Shown here: positions 1-8,486 of the stretch, one piece after another
Position numbering within the stretch: the first letter of the stretch is position 1
Layout of the letters: every line of letters starts with the position of its first letter
Assembly (NCBI GenBank): GCA_009786415.1
Contig: WQTH01000005.1
Location: forward strand, 1 to 45,581
Length of the DNA: 45,581 bases
Reading direction: 5' to 3'
DNA from: Chitinispirillia bacterium
GTDB lineage: Bacteria > Fibrobacterota > Chitinivibrionia > Chitinivibrionales > Chitinispirillaceae
Notes under the pieces: generated by a model
Databases searched by the model: none
The model's input: only the letters and a program-made list of their open reading frames with translations
Told to the model about the DNA's origin: nothing
Translations under genes and position numbers: made by a program

Positions 1-49
1 GGCTTCCGATCCAAGTTTTGGTACCGGCTGTTTGCTAAACTTTACCGGA

Positions 50-92
50 GGTGGACTTGCACCACCCTATATTACACGCGCCGAACTGGCGC
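50..92 (-). other. Two short hairpins just 3' of the FISUMP gene
   Basis: Two 5-bp inverted repeats follow the FISUMP stop codon on the minus strand: GCGCC/GGCGC at 78-92, two bases after the stop, and GGTGG/CCACC at 50-66. Neither is followed by a T-run, so they do not look like standard intrinsic terminators. They may be mRNA 3'-end structures or the start of an element lying outside the window. No gene is recognisable in positions 1-94. Confidence 0.35.
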
Positions 93-94
93 TA

Positions 95-1066
95 TTAGCC
101 CTTCAGGCAACGCACGCTATGCAGGGTCGTCTTGCCGCGGTTGTACCTGTACACGAAATCATATTCGTAGCTCATGTCCCGGAGCCAGGCATAGCTCGCA
201 CCGCGCTCCGTGGCGCTCCACCAGCGGCCGTAGTAGCCGGCATCGCCGAAGCTGCCAGCTGAGTAGCCGTCGCCGCAGGGCAGGGCCGAAAAGCCGTGTT
301 CATCGGTACCGTTCCCACCACCACTCCAACCTGACGTAGACTTCAACTTCGTTCCTGCGTTATTATCATAATCTCCTGACGCATTAGGATCAACATACTT
401 CACAAGAGTCTCCCACTCCGCATCACTCGGAACATGCCAACCGGATGGACAAATACCTTGAACCCCGCTGGGACTCAATGTTGAACTCGACGCTCCGTTC
501 ATCACCGTAGCCCAATCATACAAACGACCATAAGTATTACAGTTGGACTCCTGATTATTGTAACATACACTGCCACTTGCGTTATAATTCAAATTCTCTG
601 CCATCCACATCTGCGAGCCTATCGTTACAATACGATATTGTTTACCGTCACTGTCAGTTAAAGTATTTCCAGATATCGTGGCATTACCTCTATCCAATTT
701 GAAGTTAGCGGTAACGGTTGCATTACCGTTCACGGTAACGGATGTACTCGCACTTGTAGGGTCGACAATTGTACCACTACCACTCGTAATCATCCACCTA
801 TTGAATGTGTAACCGCTTGCCGGAGACGCTGTGATATCAACCACCGTTCCGGCAGTAATGCCCGATTGCGACGCAGGGCTAACGGTACCGGAGCCTGTAC
901 CGCTTGTATTTACGGTTAGCGTGTAGGTGGTGGCAGTGGGTTCGTACCCGCACGGATATCCATCCACGCAATCCGGCACCTCAACGCAGACGCACAGGAG
1001 AAGAGACAAAATACAGAATACGGCGCAGTATAATTTGCTTAGTGATTTTTTAATGTGTTGAGTCAT
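95..1066 (-). CDS. FISUMP-domain secreted protein with bacterial repeat domain
   Basis: This 323-residue protein is probably a surface or envelope protein of unknown ligand. It has an N-terminal hydrophobic export segment (about residues 10-27) rich in Cys but without a clean lipobox. A repeat domain of the InlB/Flg_new type follows (about 47-125, ending TVNGNATVTANF). The C-terminal Fibrobacter succinogenes major paralogous (FISUMP) domain is recognised by YRIVTIGSQMWMAENLNY, CPSGWHVPSDAEWETL, WWSATE and the terminal SVRCLKG. It sits 10 nt behind the CsgG/LpoB-like gene and is probably cotranscribed with it. Base composition changes inside the gene: about 42-48% GC over 361-660 but about 64% over 121-320. 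This suggests a mosaic origin by exchange with a paralogue. The family assignment is firm; the function is unknown. Confidence 0.9.
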   Translation of the reverse strand: MTQHIKKSLSKLYCAVFCILSLLLCVCVEVPDCVDGYPCGYEPTATTYTLTVNTSGTGSGTVSPASQSGITAGTVVDITASPASGYTFNRWMITSGSGTIVDPTSASTSVTVNGNATVTANFKLDRGNATISGNTLTDSDGKQYRIVTIGSQMWMAENLNYNASGSVCYNNQESNCNTYGRLYDWATVMNGASSSTLSPSGVQGICPSGWHVPSDAEWETLVKYVDPNASGDYDNNAGTKLKSTSGWSGGGNGTDEHGFSALPCGDGYSAGSFGDAGYYGRWWSATERGASYAWLRDMSYEYDFVYRYNRGKTTLHSVRCLKG

Positions 1067-1076
1067 TGGTCATCCC

Positions 1077-1892
1077 TTAAAAGAATATGTGAATGGTTAT
1101 CCCGCCAAGCAGGGCGGCTATGCCGATTGTGTATGCGATATTACGGGCGCTTGCTGATTTCCGGGCTCCGCTGTAATTATAGTCGTCGATTCTGTTTTGC
1201 GCGTTTGCGTTCTCTACAAAACCGTACGCGATTGCCCCGGCGCCAACGACGTCTAACCCTATCCCTAACCACAGTGTGGAACTCCCGGAAGATTTGGGCG
1301 GGGCGGCAATCGCCTCTGGTTTTGGCGTGGCTGCGGTTGGGGCGGCTACGGGCGGAGCGACTGGTTGTTGCGGAGCTGCCGCAACCGGTTGGCTCGCTTC
1401 CATGAATTTTTGGTACATTGCAACGCAGACAGCCTTACTTTTCTCCAAAAGCTCTTCAAGGTTCGCCGTGCGCACAGGTTCGGCGGTGGCTACAAGCATT
1501 CCGTATTCTGTCTCGTATATCTCTACGGTGAGCGTGTAGTTGTCCCGAAACTTGCTTATTATCCCGCGCACTATGTAGTCAGCACCTATTTTGATGCCGA
1601 GCGATATCACGCAGTTCTCCTCAGCGCATTCTTCAAGCACAGCCGAGCCCATAGACTGGACGGTTTCAGACGTCATTACGCTATATCGGTCCCGCGGAAG
1701 GTTGTTTACGGCTTCGCGGCGGATCTCATTAGTTATTAGCCTCACCTCGGCCTTGCTTATCTCGCTGGCCGCGCCGGACTGCTCGTCTATCTGCGTCTCT
1801 ACTACGGCAACGTTTCTTATCGGCACCTTGGGGCCTTGGGCAAAGGCCGTGGAGAATAGGAGCATTAATAGCAATAGGGCCAGCCTCTTCAT
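1077..1892 (-). CDS. Periplasmic CsgG/LpoB-like protein with C-terminal hydrophobic segments
   Basis: The 271-residue product begins with a clear signal peptide (MKRLALLLLMLLFSTAFA, cleavage before QGP). An alpha/beta domain of about residues 20-165 follows, with the pattern seen in CsgG/TolB-N/LpoB-like proteins (VAVVET, RYSVMTSETVQ, GADYIVRGIISKF, ETEYGMLVATAE). A Pro/Ala-rich linker (about 168-200) leads to two hydrophobic C-terminal stretches (STLWLGIGLDVVGAGAIAYG and IAYTIGIAALLGGITIHIFF) that could be membrane helices. An AGGA ribosome site precedes the start. LpoB-type proteins activate class A penicillin-binding proteins, but that role is only a suggestion here. The gene is first in a probable two-gene unit with the FISUMP gene. 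Confidence 0.75.
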   Translation of the reverse strand: MKRLALLLLMLLFSTAFAQGPKVPIRNVAVVETQIDEQSGAASEISKAEVRLITNEIRREAVNNLPRDRYSVMTSETVQSMGSAVLEECAEENCVISLGIKIGADYIVRGIISKFRDNYTLTVEIYETEYGMLVATAEPVRTANLEELLEKSKAVCVAMYQKFMEASQPVAAAPQQPVAPPVAAPTAATPKPEAIAAPPKSSGSSTLWLGIGLDVVGAGAIAYGFVENANAQNRIDDYNYSGARKSASARNIAYTIGIAALLGGITIHIFF

Positions 1893-1926
1893 TAAAAAAA
1901 TCCTGTCTTTGGAGAAATGATGTAAT

Positions 1927-1948
1927 TATATTATTGTTCTATAATATA
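1927..1948. promoter_or_regulatory. 8-bp AT-rich inverted repeat upstream of the CsgG/LpoB-like gene
   Basis: TATATTAT and ATAATATA form a perfect 8-bp inverted repeat around a 6-nt centre, 35 bp upstream of the minus-strand start at 1892. It lies where promoter or operator elements are expected and contains -10-like sequence on the minus strand. No regulator is identified. The rest of the 1893-2029 gap holds T-rich tracts and nothing else recognisable. Confidence 0.35.
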
Positions 1949-2029
1949 CCGGGAGGCTTGGAGGCAAGGCTTTTTTGGGATTTTTTTGGGGCGAAACAGG
2001 GCCATAGGGCGCCGGATTTTGCTGAGGGT

Positions 2030-2932
2030 TTACAGGTTGTTAATCTCATCAACCGAGAGCCCGGTCATTTTCGCGACTTTTTCTACGGGCATCCCGTCGC
2101 GTTTCATCTCTTTGGCGACTTCCGCTTTACCTTCCGCACGGCCTTCCGCCTTGCCTTCTGCCCGGCCTTCCGCCCGGCCTTCTGCCCGGCCCTTCGCACG
2201 CCCCCTCGCCCCTTCTTCCAGCATTAAGTTGTCGAGGTCGCACTGATTATCCTTAAAACGGTTGTAGGCCTCCCTCTCGGCAGGAGTCATTTTAAGGAAA
2301 TCTAATTTTTCGGCGGCCTCTGCTATGCCGGCGGCCGTGAAGTCGCTGCGGACAGCGGATTTTTTCAGCACATAGATCCACTCATCAAAGCGGCCGCGCA
2401 GGTGATCGTCGAACATATTGGGCAATATAAGGTAGTATTCTGGGTGGATATCTACCTTTGCGCCCGTACCGGCAACCGGGGCCTGCGCGAACGGAATATG
2501 CTCATCGTCAAAATGAAGCCCGCAGAAGCCGCCGAACTTGCCGGAAAAAAGGTATTCGCGTTTTGCGCCAAGGTCGTAGTAGGCGATGTTTATCGAATAA
2601 ACCTTTTTTATGTCGTACAACTTGCCCGTAGTAACCTGCTCGACTATGGCCTTGCTGACACCGAACAGTACCTTGCCGAAAAAGTCTATCAGCTGGTGGA
2701 ACTGTATCTCAAATACGGCTATCTCGCCGTCGTCTATGCGCGCCTTGAGGTCTACGCGGTTGGTCTTGCCACCCGGTTCGGCCTTGTTGCTTTCGCTTTC
2801 GAGGATGGTGTCGACCGTGACCTTCCGGCAGAGGAGCTCACTGAGGAAGCCGCTCAGAATGCCGAAATCGGCCTTATCACGCAGTATGTACTTCATCGCG
2901 TAGTCGAGTGAGACAATTGTGCGTTCTTCCAT
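2030..2932 (-). CDS. Rpn family recombination-promoting nuclease / PD-(D/E)XK transposase-like protein
   Basis: This 300-residue protein belongs to the Rpn/YhgA-like family, annotated as putative transposases and shown in E. coli to be nucleases promoting RecA-independent recombination. The opening (SLDYAMKYILRDKADFGILSGFLSEL) is typical of the family. The catalytic core is visible as Asp61 in RVDLKARIDDGE and Glu75-Ile-Gln77 in VFEIQF. The C-terminal region carries a run of Gly-Arg/Lys-Ala-Glu tetrapeptides (about residues 243-272), a common low-complexity feature of this family, followed by a short helix. An AAAGGG site precedes the ATG. It lies just downstream of the cytoskeletal cassette but after a gap of 142 nt, so it is likely independent. 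Such genes are often multicopy and mobile. Confidence 0.9.
   Translation of the reverse strand: MEERTIVSLDYAMKYILRDKADFGILSGFLSELLCRKVTVDTILESESNKAEPGGKTNRVDLKARIDDGEIAVFEIQFHQLIDFFGKVLFGVSKAIVEQVTTGKLYDIKKVYSINIAYYDLGAKREYLFSGKFGGFCGLHFDDEHIPFAQAPVAGTGAKVDIHPEYYLILPNMFDDHLRGRFDEWIYVLKKSAVRSDFTAAGIAEAAEKLDFLKMTPAEREAYNRFKDNQCDLDNLMLEEGARGRAKGRAEGRAEGRAEGKAEGRAEGKAEVAKEMKRDGMPVEKVAKMTGLSVDEINNL
2120..2205 (-). repeat. 12-nt tandem repeat coding for Gly-(Arg/Lys)-Ala-Glu units
   Basis: About seven imperfect copies of a 12-nt unit (gccttccgcccg on the plus strand) lie inside the Rpn-family gene and encode repeated GRAE/GKAE tetrapeptides. Copy number may vary by slippage without shifting frame, because the unit is a multiple of three. 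Confidence 0.85.
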
Positions 2933-3074
2933 GGGGCGCCCTTTCAGTTAGTCCGCCATATTATAAATATAATACAAAACGGGGCTCAAGTGGTTATTTT
3001 TCGGAAAAAACCGGGGGTTATAACTTTTCAAGCATTTATTGATTTATCCGGCGATTGATGGCTTTGTTCCCCCA

Positions 3075-4289
3075 TCAAAACACCACTTGCAGTACAACAA
3101 ACGCTATGGCCGCAACTATAACGCATATCACAACCGCTTTTTTCGCCGTAAACGGCGGCAGCGGGAGAAAAGAGGCCAGCCCCGACGGCGGTTTCGGTTT
3201 TCGCGGCGGCTGGGGGGCGGGCGCAGGGGCACTATTTACGTTTTTCAGCCTTTCCGTCGCCGCTGTTGCTATGCGGGAATCGGGGGGGCTGAGTTCTATT
3301 GCCGTTTCGTAATCAAGTATAGCTTTATCATACACTTCCTCTTTGTTATACGCGACGCCTCGGGCGAGATAGAGTTTAGCGTCCTCCGGGGTAATCCCTA
3401 TCGCCGCGTCGAAATCTTCTATTGCCATTTCGAACTCTTTTTTCCGCCCGTACGCAATGCCGCGCAAATAGTAGAGCGCCGCGTTATCGGGGGCTACCGC
3501 GAGCGCTTCGTTAAATGACGCCATTGCGCTGTCGAGATCATCGGCGTGCATATATGCCTTGCCGTGCATTACATGCGAATTGATATCGGGCGCCGCAATT
3601 CCGTTGGCGGCATGAGCCTCAAGAATATCTTTTTTTTCTAATCCCTTTACTACGTCAAGCGGGGTGCGGCCCAAATCGCATTTTACGTTAATATCCGCGC
3701 CTTGCGAAATAAGGTATTCCAAAACATCTATATTGGGGTTGCTCACAGCGGCGTGGTGCAGCGGCGTCCAGCCGTCGCTGTCTATCTCATTGACATTCGC
3801 GCCAACCCCCTCAATCAGCAGCTGCAGGTCATCTACAGTCCCGCTTTTGGCGGCCTCTATAATATTTATGGGATACCCCCCAAAAGATGCCCAGGGGTCT
3901 GCGGTATCAGGCGGGGTTTGAGCGGGCGGGGGCGGGACTGTTTTAGTACCCAAAGTACATCTGATGCGCGTAGGCTCTTCTACTTTCCAGTTGCCGTTCG
4001 GCAGGCGCTTAACTTTTCCTTTCTCCGTCGTTTTAATCTCTTTTATGCGGTCGCTCTTTTTCTTAGGAGGATTTTCCATGCTGCAAGCCGCCGGCTTTAT
4101 AAACTTGTCTACATCTTCAACCCACGCCATCACCTCTTTTGCAAGTTCGAAAACAGCTTCATCCTGCTTATCTGACGTATACACGAATTCATAATAAGAG
4201 ATACCCTCCTCGTACTCTTCGGAGTACTTGGTACCATTAAAAACGCCGTCGGCGCTCGGTACTGAAAGGTAAAAATTGTTAAATTTCAT
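3075..4289 (-). CDS. Tail-anchored ankyrin-TPR protein of the cytoskeletal cassette
   Basis: This 404-residue scaffold-like protein is last in the six-gene cassette, 15 nt after the coiled-coil gene. Residues 1-110 are a unique region. A Pro-rich linker (about 117-130) leads to two or three ankyrin repeats (about 138-232, including DGWTPLHHAAVSN and GRTPLDVVKG). Three TPR units follow (about 237-345, with ALYYLRGIAYGRKKEFEMAI and KLYLARGVAYNKEEVYDKAI). A second Pro-rich linker precedes a single C-terminal hydrophobic helix (about 384-404) that ends the protein. This arrangement predicts a tail-anchored protein with its repeats in the cytoplasm, probably docking partner proteins at the membrane. 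No enzymatic motif is seen, and the partners are unknown. Confidence 0.85.
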   Translation of the reverse strand: MKFNNFYLSVPSADGVFNGTKYSEEYEEGISYYEFVYTSDKQDEAVFELAKEVMAWVEDVDKFIKPAACSMENPPKKKSDRIKEIKTTEKGKVKRLPNGNWKVEEPTRIRCTLGTKTVPPPPAQTPPDTADPWASFGGYPINIIEAAKSGTVDDLQLLIEGVGANVNEIDSDGWTPLHHAAVSNPNIDVLEYLISQGADINVKCDLGRTPLDVVKGLEKKDILEAHAANGIAAPDINSHVMHGKAYMHADDLDSAMASFNEALAVAPDNAALYYLRGIAYGRKKEFEMAIEDFDAAIGITPEDAKLYLARGVAYNKEEVYDKAILDYETAIELSPPDSRIATAATERLKNVNSAPAPAPQPPRKPKPPSGLASFLPLPPFTAKKAVVICVIVAAIAFVVLQVVF

Positions 4290-4304
4290 CCACCTGTTTC
4301 CCCT

Positions 4305-4877
4305 TTAGGATATGCAATAATAGCGTATTTTAACTTTGTTTGTTATGCGCCATTTATCGCCCTCCAAAACAGCCTTGCCGCGCTCAATGGTCTCTACGCC
4401 GTTGTCTCTTTCGCCACACTGGTTCAACTGCTCGCAAAAGCTCTCCAAAGCGTCGGGGTTGCTGGAAAACTTTCTCACAACGCTATGTTTATCTACCACC
4501 GAAACGAAGGCTTCATTTTCATTGATTTTTTCGAAGCAATAGAGAGATATCCTGTCTAAAAACTCCGGCGAGGCGGTAGTTTTGAGAAAAACGCCCGCAG
4601 CCCCGTTGGCAAAGTAAAGGCACTCTTTTTTCGCCTCAACGGTATTTTGGCCGGAGTACTGCGGTTCCTGTCTTTCGATTGATGATACGGCAGGAGCATC
4701 ATATACGGGAGCCGATACGGCATCACCGCAGCTGCCGTTATCTCCGCCGGTGCCGGCCTCAAGGCGGGCGATTTTTTCTTCTATACACTGAACTCTTTTC
4801 TCCAACGCCTGAAAATACGTTCCGGCAGTGTTAAGGACTTTCAGGAAGTCTCCGGCGTTATTTGTTCCTTCAGCCAT
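4305..4877 (-). CDS. Small coiled-coil hypothetical protein of the cytoskeletal cassette
   Basis: I do not recognise the family. The product is about 190 residues. Residues 10-42 form a probable coiled coil (FLKVLNTAGTYFQALEKRV, then CIEEKIARLEAG). A low-complexity Ser/Ala-rich segment follows, and then an alpha/beta region (about 85-190) ending in VKIRYYCIS. The ATG at 4877 is preferred over the in-frame GTG at 4883 because AGGGGAG lies 7 nt upstream of it. The gene sits 12 nt after the stop of the actin-like gene and 15 nt before the ankyrin-TPR gene, so it is part of the same operon. It could be an adaptor for the large ATPase; this is inference from position and the coiled coil only. Confidence 0.75.
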   Translation of the reverse strand: MAEGTNNAGDFLKVLNTAGTYFQALEKRVQCIEEKIARLEAGTGGDNGSCGDAVSAPVYDAPAVSSIERQEPQYSGQNTVEAKKECLYFANGAAGVFLKTTASPEFLDRISLYCFEKINENEAFVSVVDKHSVVRKFSSNPDALESFCEQLNQCGERDNGVETIERGKAVLEGDKWRITNKVKIRYYCIS

Positions 4878-4889
4878 ATTCACGCTCCC

Positions 4890-7800
4890 CTATCTGGTCA
4901 TTTTCACGATTTGTTCCGACAACTCCAGAATAATGCTCTTTAACGGCATAAAGAAAGATGTTTCGGTAATTTCGTCGTTCACCGGCTGCCTTTCTTCATC
5001 TATGGGCTGGTTCCTGCCAATACTGTCTTTGAGCAGCCTATCAATAGATATTTTGCCGTTATTTTCATCGAGCGCGTTTTTCGCAAGCGCTGTTACGCTT
5101 TTGCTTATGCAGAAAAACTCCTCGAAAGAGTAGCTTTTATCGTCGTTGAGCTTAAAGAAAAATTTGTGAAAATCAACAAGTTCCCTCTTTATGCACTCAA
5201 GGCCATCCCGGTAGTCCGAGTATCTGAGCGATTTATCATACTCCCTGTCTTTTATGCAGGTATAGATTATGGAATCGGCGCTCTTGCTCTCTTTGCTGGC
5301 ATTTTCTATGTCTACTATGTTTGCCCTCAAACCGCCGTTGCAGGTAACCTCTTTGGGGTCTTTAACAAGAATAACCTCCAGATTCCTGTGTTCCAGACCA
5401 AGGTCTTTAAAGGCTTTTTGAGTAAAGTCATTAAGGTTCTCTTCGCTTCCGCCGCTCAAAATAGTCAACATTTTTGACGCGGTCCCGCTGAACATTAAAT
5501 ATTGCACGGCGATAGGTTTGCCGTCTTCCATCAAATTCTCGTGCTTTAATACCTTGGATATATGGTAGATCACGGCCATATAGAAATAAAGTATCAAAAA
5601 CTTCAAATCATCGCACTGGTGCAGCTGTTCGGTATAAGAGAGGTCGGCGCGCATCTTTCTGGATATATCTTTACCTTTTGCCCAAAAGTCTATGGATTTT
5701 TCTACGGAAAACAGAAAAGCGTTTATATCGGACGCTTTGGCCCTTTTGGGATTCCGCAAATCATTCAATATATCCCGCGGTTTGGGGTAGTCTTTAAGTT
5801 TGTCGGCAAAATAGTCGGCGAATCTGAGCACAAAGCCATTTTTGTCTGCGGCCTGCGCGGCATAGCCATCCCCGAAAAGAACGTCCCCCGCGAATTTGAA
5901 CGATGTCGTAGCCCTTAATTTCGCGTCCTGAAACACCGCGACGTCGGTTGTGCCGCCCCCTATATCTATGGATACTACCGCGCCGCCCAAAAAGTCTTTC
6001 TTGTCTTTTTCGGCAAAAAACGGCGCCAAAGACTCCCTGACCGAAACCAAATGGCCGCTCGGAACCCTCTCGCCCTTAAAAAAGTAGTCAGAAAAATAGG
6101 CATTCCACGTCTTTTCCAGCGTGGTTCTCTGCCCGCGGCCCATTGAACTGGGATAAAACCAAATTAAACGTGTCTCGCTCAATTTGCCGTTTTCAGACAA
6201 AACCTTAGCCTGTATAAGCATTATAATCTCTTCCAGATACGCGGCCATTTGCTTCCCCGCGTGTTCACTGCCGCTCCACTTAAGCGTGGTGGCTATGATA
6301 TTGCCGAATTGAGCGGTCTTTTCATAACCAAAGGGTATATTGCCCTCCTGCAGGGTATCCAGGCCGTCTCCGTCGTCCCAATCTTCATCGCGTATATCTT
6401 CATTATAGGCGATAGCAGTCCTTTGCGGGAATATGAAGATATTATCATCCTTACTGTCTCTCTTCCCGATCCGCCTCGGCACGAACTCTCTGTCTATCAA
6501 ATCTATTATGTTATCAGCGCCGCCGCCGCGTATGTTAAGCTCAGAGCCGGTTTCATCGTAAAGAGTGGCTATCGCGTCCCTCAGCTCAAACGCGCTGGGT
6601 TCGATATCTTCATTTACCTTGTACGCCACATAAGTGTTGGTATTCCCAAAATCCACCGCAAAGGTAAATTTGCTGGACCTGCTGTATGTAGGCCACTTGG
6701 GGACAATAAGCGCTTTTATATGCGGGTTGTTTATCTTGAGCTGAATAAGGTCAAATTCCCCCTTTATTTTATAATAATCCGAGGTGGAATCATACTTTTC
6801 GGTAGAATCCTTTTTATTAAAACGGCGCTTATAACCGGCGGAAAGGTTTTGCGTTACGGCATCCTGAGAGTAAAATTCAAGTTCATAATCCCGGTGCTGC
6901 AGATGCGCATCGGAATCTACAAGCTGTACGCGGTACTTAATATTAGCGTAATCGCCAACCTTTACAAACGGGAAGATGGTCGTCCCCACTTTTACATCTA
7001 CAATCATCCCGCCGTCGGGGCTTTTTTCATCAGGCGTCTGGTTCAAACCTCGGTTTTTATACGTCCTGTCAAATATTATATCTCCCTTGTAAGCCCTTTT
7101 CCCCTCTTTGTCAAGCGGGCCAACCGGAATTCTAAGCGTTACCTTAACATCGCCGTTGTTTTGGGGCGTTATGGCAAGCTTAGGCTTTTGCGGGTCGGTT
7201 TCGCCGTCCATCAGGTCTTTAATAGAAAAAAACCTGAAAAAATCTAAAGAGAGCGGCAGCATATAACCCTTAGAATCCTTATCCGCCCTGCAGCCTCCGG
7301 TATAAAAACGGTCTGATATGGGATAAAGCGTACGAACGATGTACGGCTCCAAAAAATCGCCAACAGTCAGGTAATACCCCTTTATATCTGAAAATCCGGG
7401 CATATCCCTCTTTTCCATAAACGGAGTATCCACCTTGGCCTCAACTGCAATAGACGGCATAAAAGATGTTGTTCTTAAATAAGCCCACCCCGTTTTCGAA
7501 AAGCCGTTTTGCAGCACCAGAGGGAGCCGCGTATCGGTATAATTTTTGCCCGCTTTTATAACGAAGTCGCTTTTTAGCAGGTCATCCTCTATGGCGCTCG
7601 GCTTTCCGACGCAAAGCCCAATGCCCAAAATGTCGACCGGGGTATTCCCGCCTCCGGTATTCAGCTGATAATATTCATTTTCGAAATCGGCAACCGTGGG
7701 CTTGCCGGCATAAATATCCGCAAACGTGTCGCTCTGTCTGAGGCTTTTTTCCGCATAATCAAACATGCAGCTTAAATTTTTCTTAACCGCGTCGGGAAGG

Positions 7801-8486
7801 TTAGACTTGCAAAGAGCAAGCAGGTAATAGAACCATCTTTGAAAATCGGGCGTACGCTTATACAGCGGCAAAGACTCTTCGCCAAAGGCCACGCGCCGTT
7901 CCGCCATGCACCTTATATCCAATTTGGAAAGATCCGCCGCGCTTGGGCAAAAAAGTGTAACCGGAGACGTGCACCCTATAACGTCTCTTCCGTATTTGAA
8001 TATGAAGATTTTCTTCATGTCGTCAAAATTATAAGTTTCCGCGTCCTGGCTCAAATAAAGGCTCAGCGATTCGGCGAAATCCCTGTGTTTTTTTGAGGAA
8101 CTTTTTTTAAGCTCATCTATGTGATTCGCGTCGCCGGACTTGCGCCATGTCAAGATTTCCAATTTGCCGCCGCGCGCCTGGCTGTCGAATATATATTCCG
8201 CCAAATCCAGAGTGTGCGAGACAATACGCTCGTCAAATTTGCCGGCTTTTATATCTTCGCCGCGGTCCGCTGTCAACTGCTCATTTTTTGTTATGTTTTT
8301 AAACGCCGTCTGAACCAGATCAAAGCGGGCAAAAGGGCTTGGAACAGCGGTTGGCATCTCCGTACGTTTGCCGCCGTCAGGGTCTTTTATTCTTTCAATC
8401 TGAAGTTCGTCATAGCCGGTCTCGCTGACCTGAAAAAAATCCGACTGCCCGTCTTTATCCGCATATTTGCCAAGTACATAGCTCAT
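4890..8486 (-). CDS. Large actin/Hsp70-like ATPase with a ~600-residue N-terminal extension
   Basis: The 1198-residue protein has a C-terminal actin/Hsp70-superfamily ATPase core. Phosphate-1 is AVDFGNTNTYVAYK (about 610-623), phosphate-2 is VSIDIGGGTTDVAVFQD (about 838-854) and the adenosine loop is YLMFSGTASKML (about 997-1008). All three key motifs look intact, so ATP binding is expected. Residues 1-600 resemble nothing I can name; they contain several alpha/beta-looking stretches but no signal peptide or membrane helix, so the protein should be cytoplasmic. Size and layout recall SrfB-type large actin-like proteins, but I cannot confirm that family. A GGAGGG site precedes the ATG, and the start overlaps the tubulin-like stop by 4 nt, implying translational coupling and matched dosage. 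It is distinct from FtsA and MreB. Confidence 0.85.
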   Translation of the reverse strand: MSYVLGKYADKDGQSDFFQVSETGYDELQIERIKDPDGGKRTEMPTAVPSPFARFDLVQTAFKNITKNEQLTADRGEDIKAGKFDERIVSHTLDLAEYIFDSQARGGKLEILTWRKSGDANHIDELKKSSSKKHRDFAESLSLYLSQDAETYNFDDMKKIFIFKYGRDVIGCTSPVTLFCPSAADLSKLDIRCMAERRVAFGEESLPLYKRTPDFQRWFYYLLALCKSNLPDAVKKNLSCMFDYAEKSLRQSDTFADIYAGKPTVADFENEYYQLNTGGGNTPVDILGIGLCVGKPSAIEDDLLKSDFVIKAGKNYTDTRLPLVLQNGFSKTGWAYLRTTSFMPSIAVEAKVDTPFMEKRDMPGFSDIKGYYLTVGDFLEPYIVRTLYPISDRFYTGGCRADKDSKGYMLPLSLDFFRFFSIKDLMDGETDPQKPKLAITPQNNGDVKVTLRIPVGPLDKEGKRAYKGDIIFDRTYKNRGLNQTPDEKSPDGGMIVDVKVGTTIFPFVKVGDYANIKYRVQLVDSDAHLQHRDYELEFYSQDAVTQNLSAGYKRRFNKKDSTEKYDSTSDYYKIKGEFDLIQLKINNPHIKALIVPKWPTYSRSSKFTFAVDFGNTNTYVAYKVNEDIEPSAFELRDAIATLYDETGSELNIRGGGADNIIDLIDREFVPRRIGKRDSKDDNIFIFPQRTAIAYNEDIRDEDWDDGDGLDTLQEGNIPFGYEKTAQFGNIIATTLKWSGSEHAGKQMAAYLEEIIMLIQAKVLSENGKLSETRLIWFYPSSMGRGQRTTLEKTWNAYFSDYFFKGERVPSGHLVSVRESLAPFFAEKDKKDFLGGAVVSIDIGGGTTDVAVFQDAKLRATTSFKFAGDVLFGDGYAAQAADKNGFVLRFADYFADKLKDYPKPRDILNDLRNPKRAKASDINAFLFSVEKSIDFWAKGKDISRKMRADLSYTEQLHQCDDLKFLILYFYMAVIYHISKVLKHENLMEDGKPIAVQYLMFSGTASKMLTILSGGSEENLNDFTQKAFKDLGLEHRNLEVILVKDPKEVTCNGGLRANIVDIENASKESKSADSIIYTCIKDREYDKSLRYSDYRDGLECIKRELVDFHKFFFKLNDDKSYSFEEFFCISKSVTALAKNALDENNGKISIDRLLKDSIGRNQPIDEERQPVNDEITETSFFMPLKSIILELSEQIVKMTR

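Noticed and set aside
1-94. Possible cobalamin riboswitch or group II intron end (GGTGCAAGTCC on the minus strand)
   Set aside because: Only this short motif and two small hairpins are present; the remaining conserved core of either element is not seen before the window edge.
2120-2205. Possible CRISPR-like repeat array
   Set aside because: Units are 12 nt, contiguous, in frame and encode Gly-Arg-Ala-Glu in an Rpn protein; there are no spacers.
6249-7247. Plus-strand open frame of 332 codons inside the actin-like gene
   Set aside because: It is antisense to a gene with clear ATPase motifs, shows no family match and has no ribosome site; it is a shadow of the real gene.
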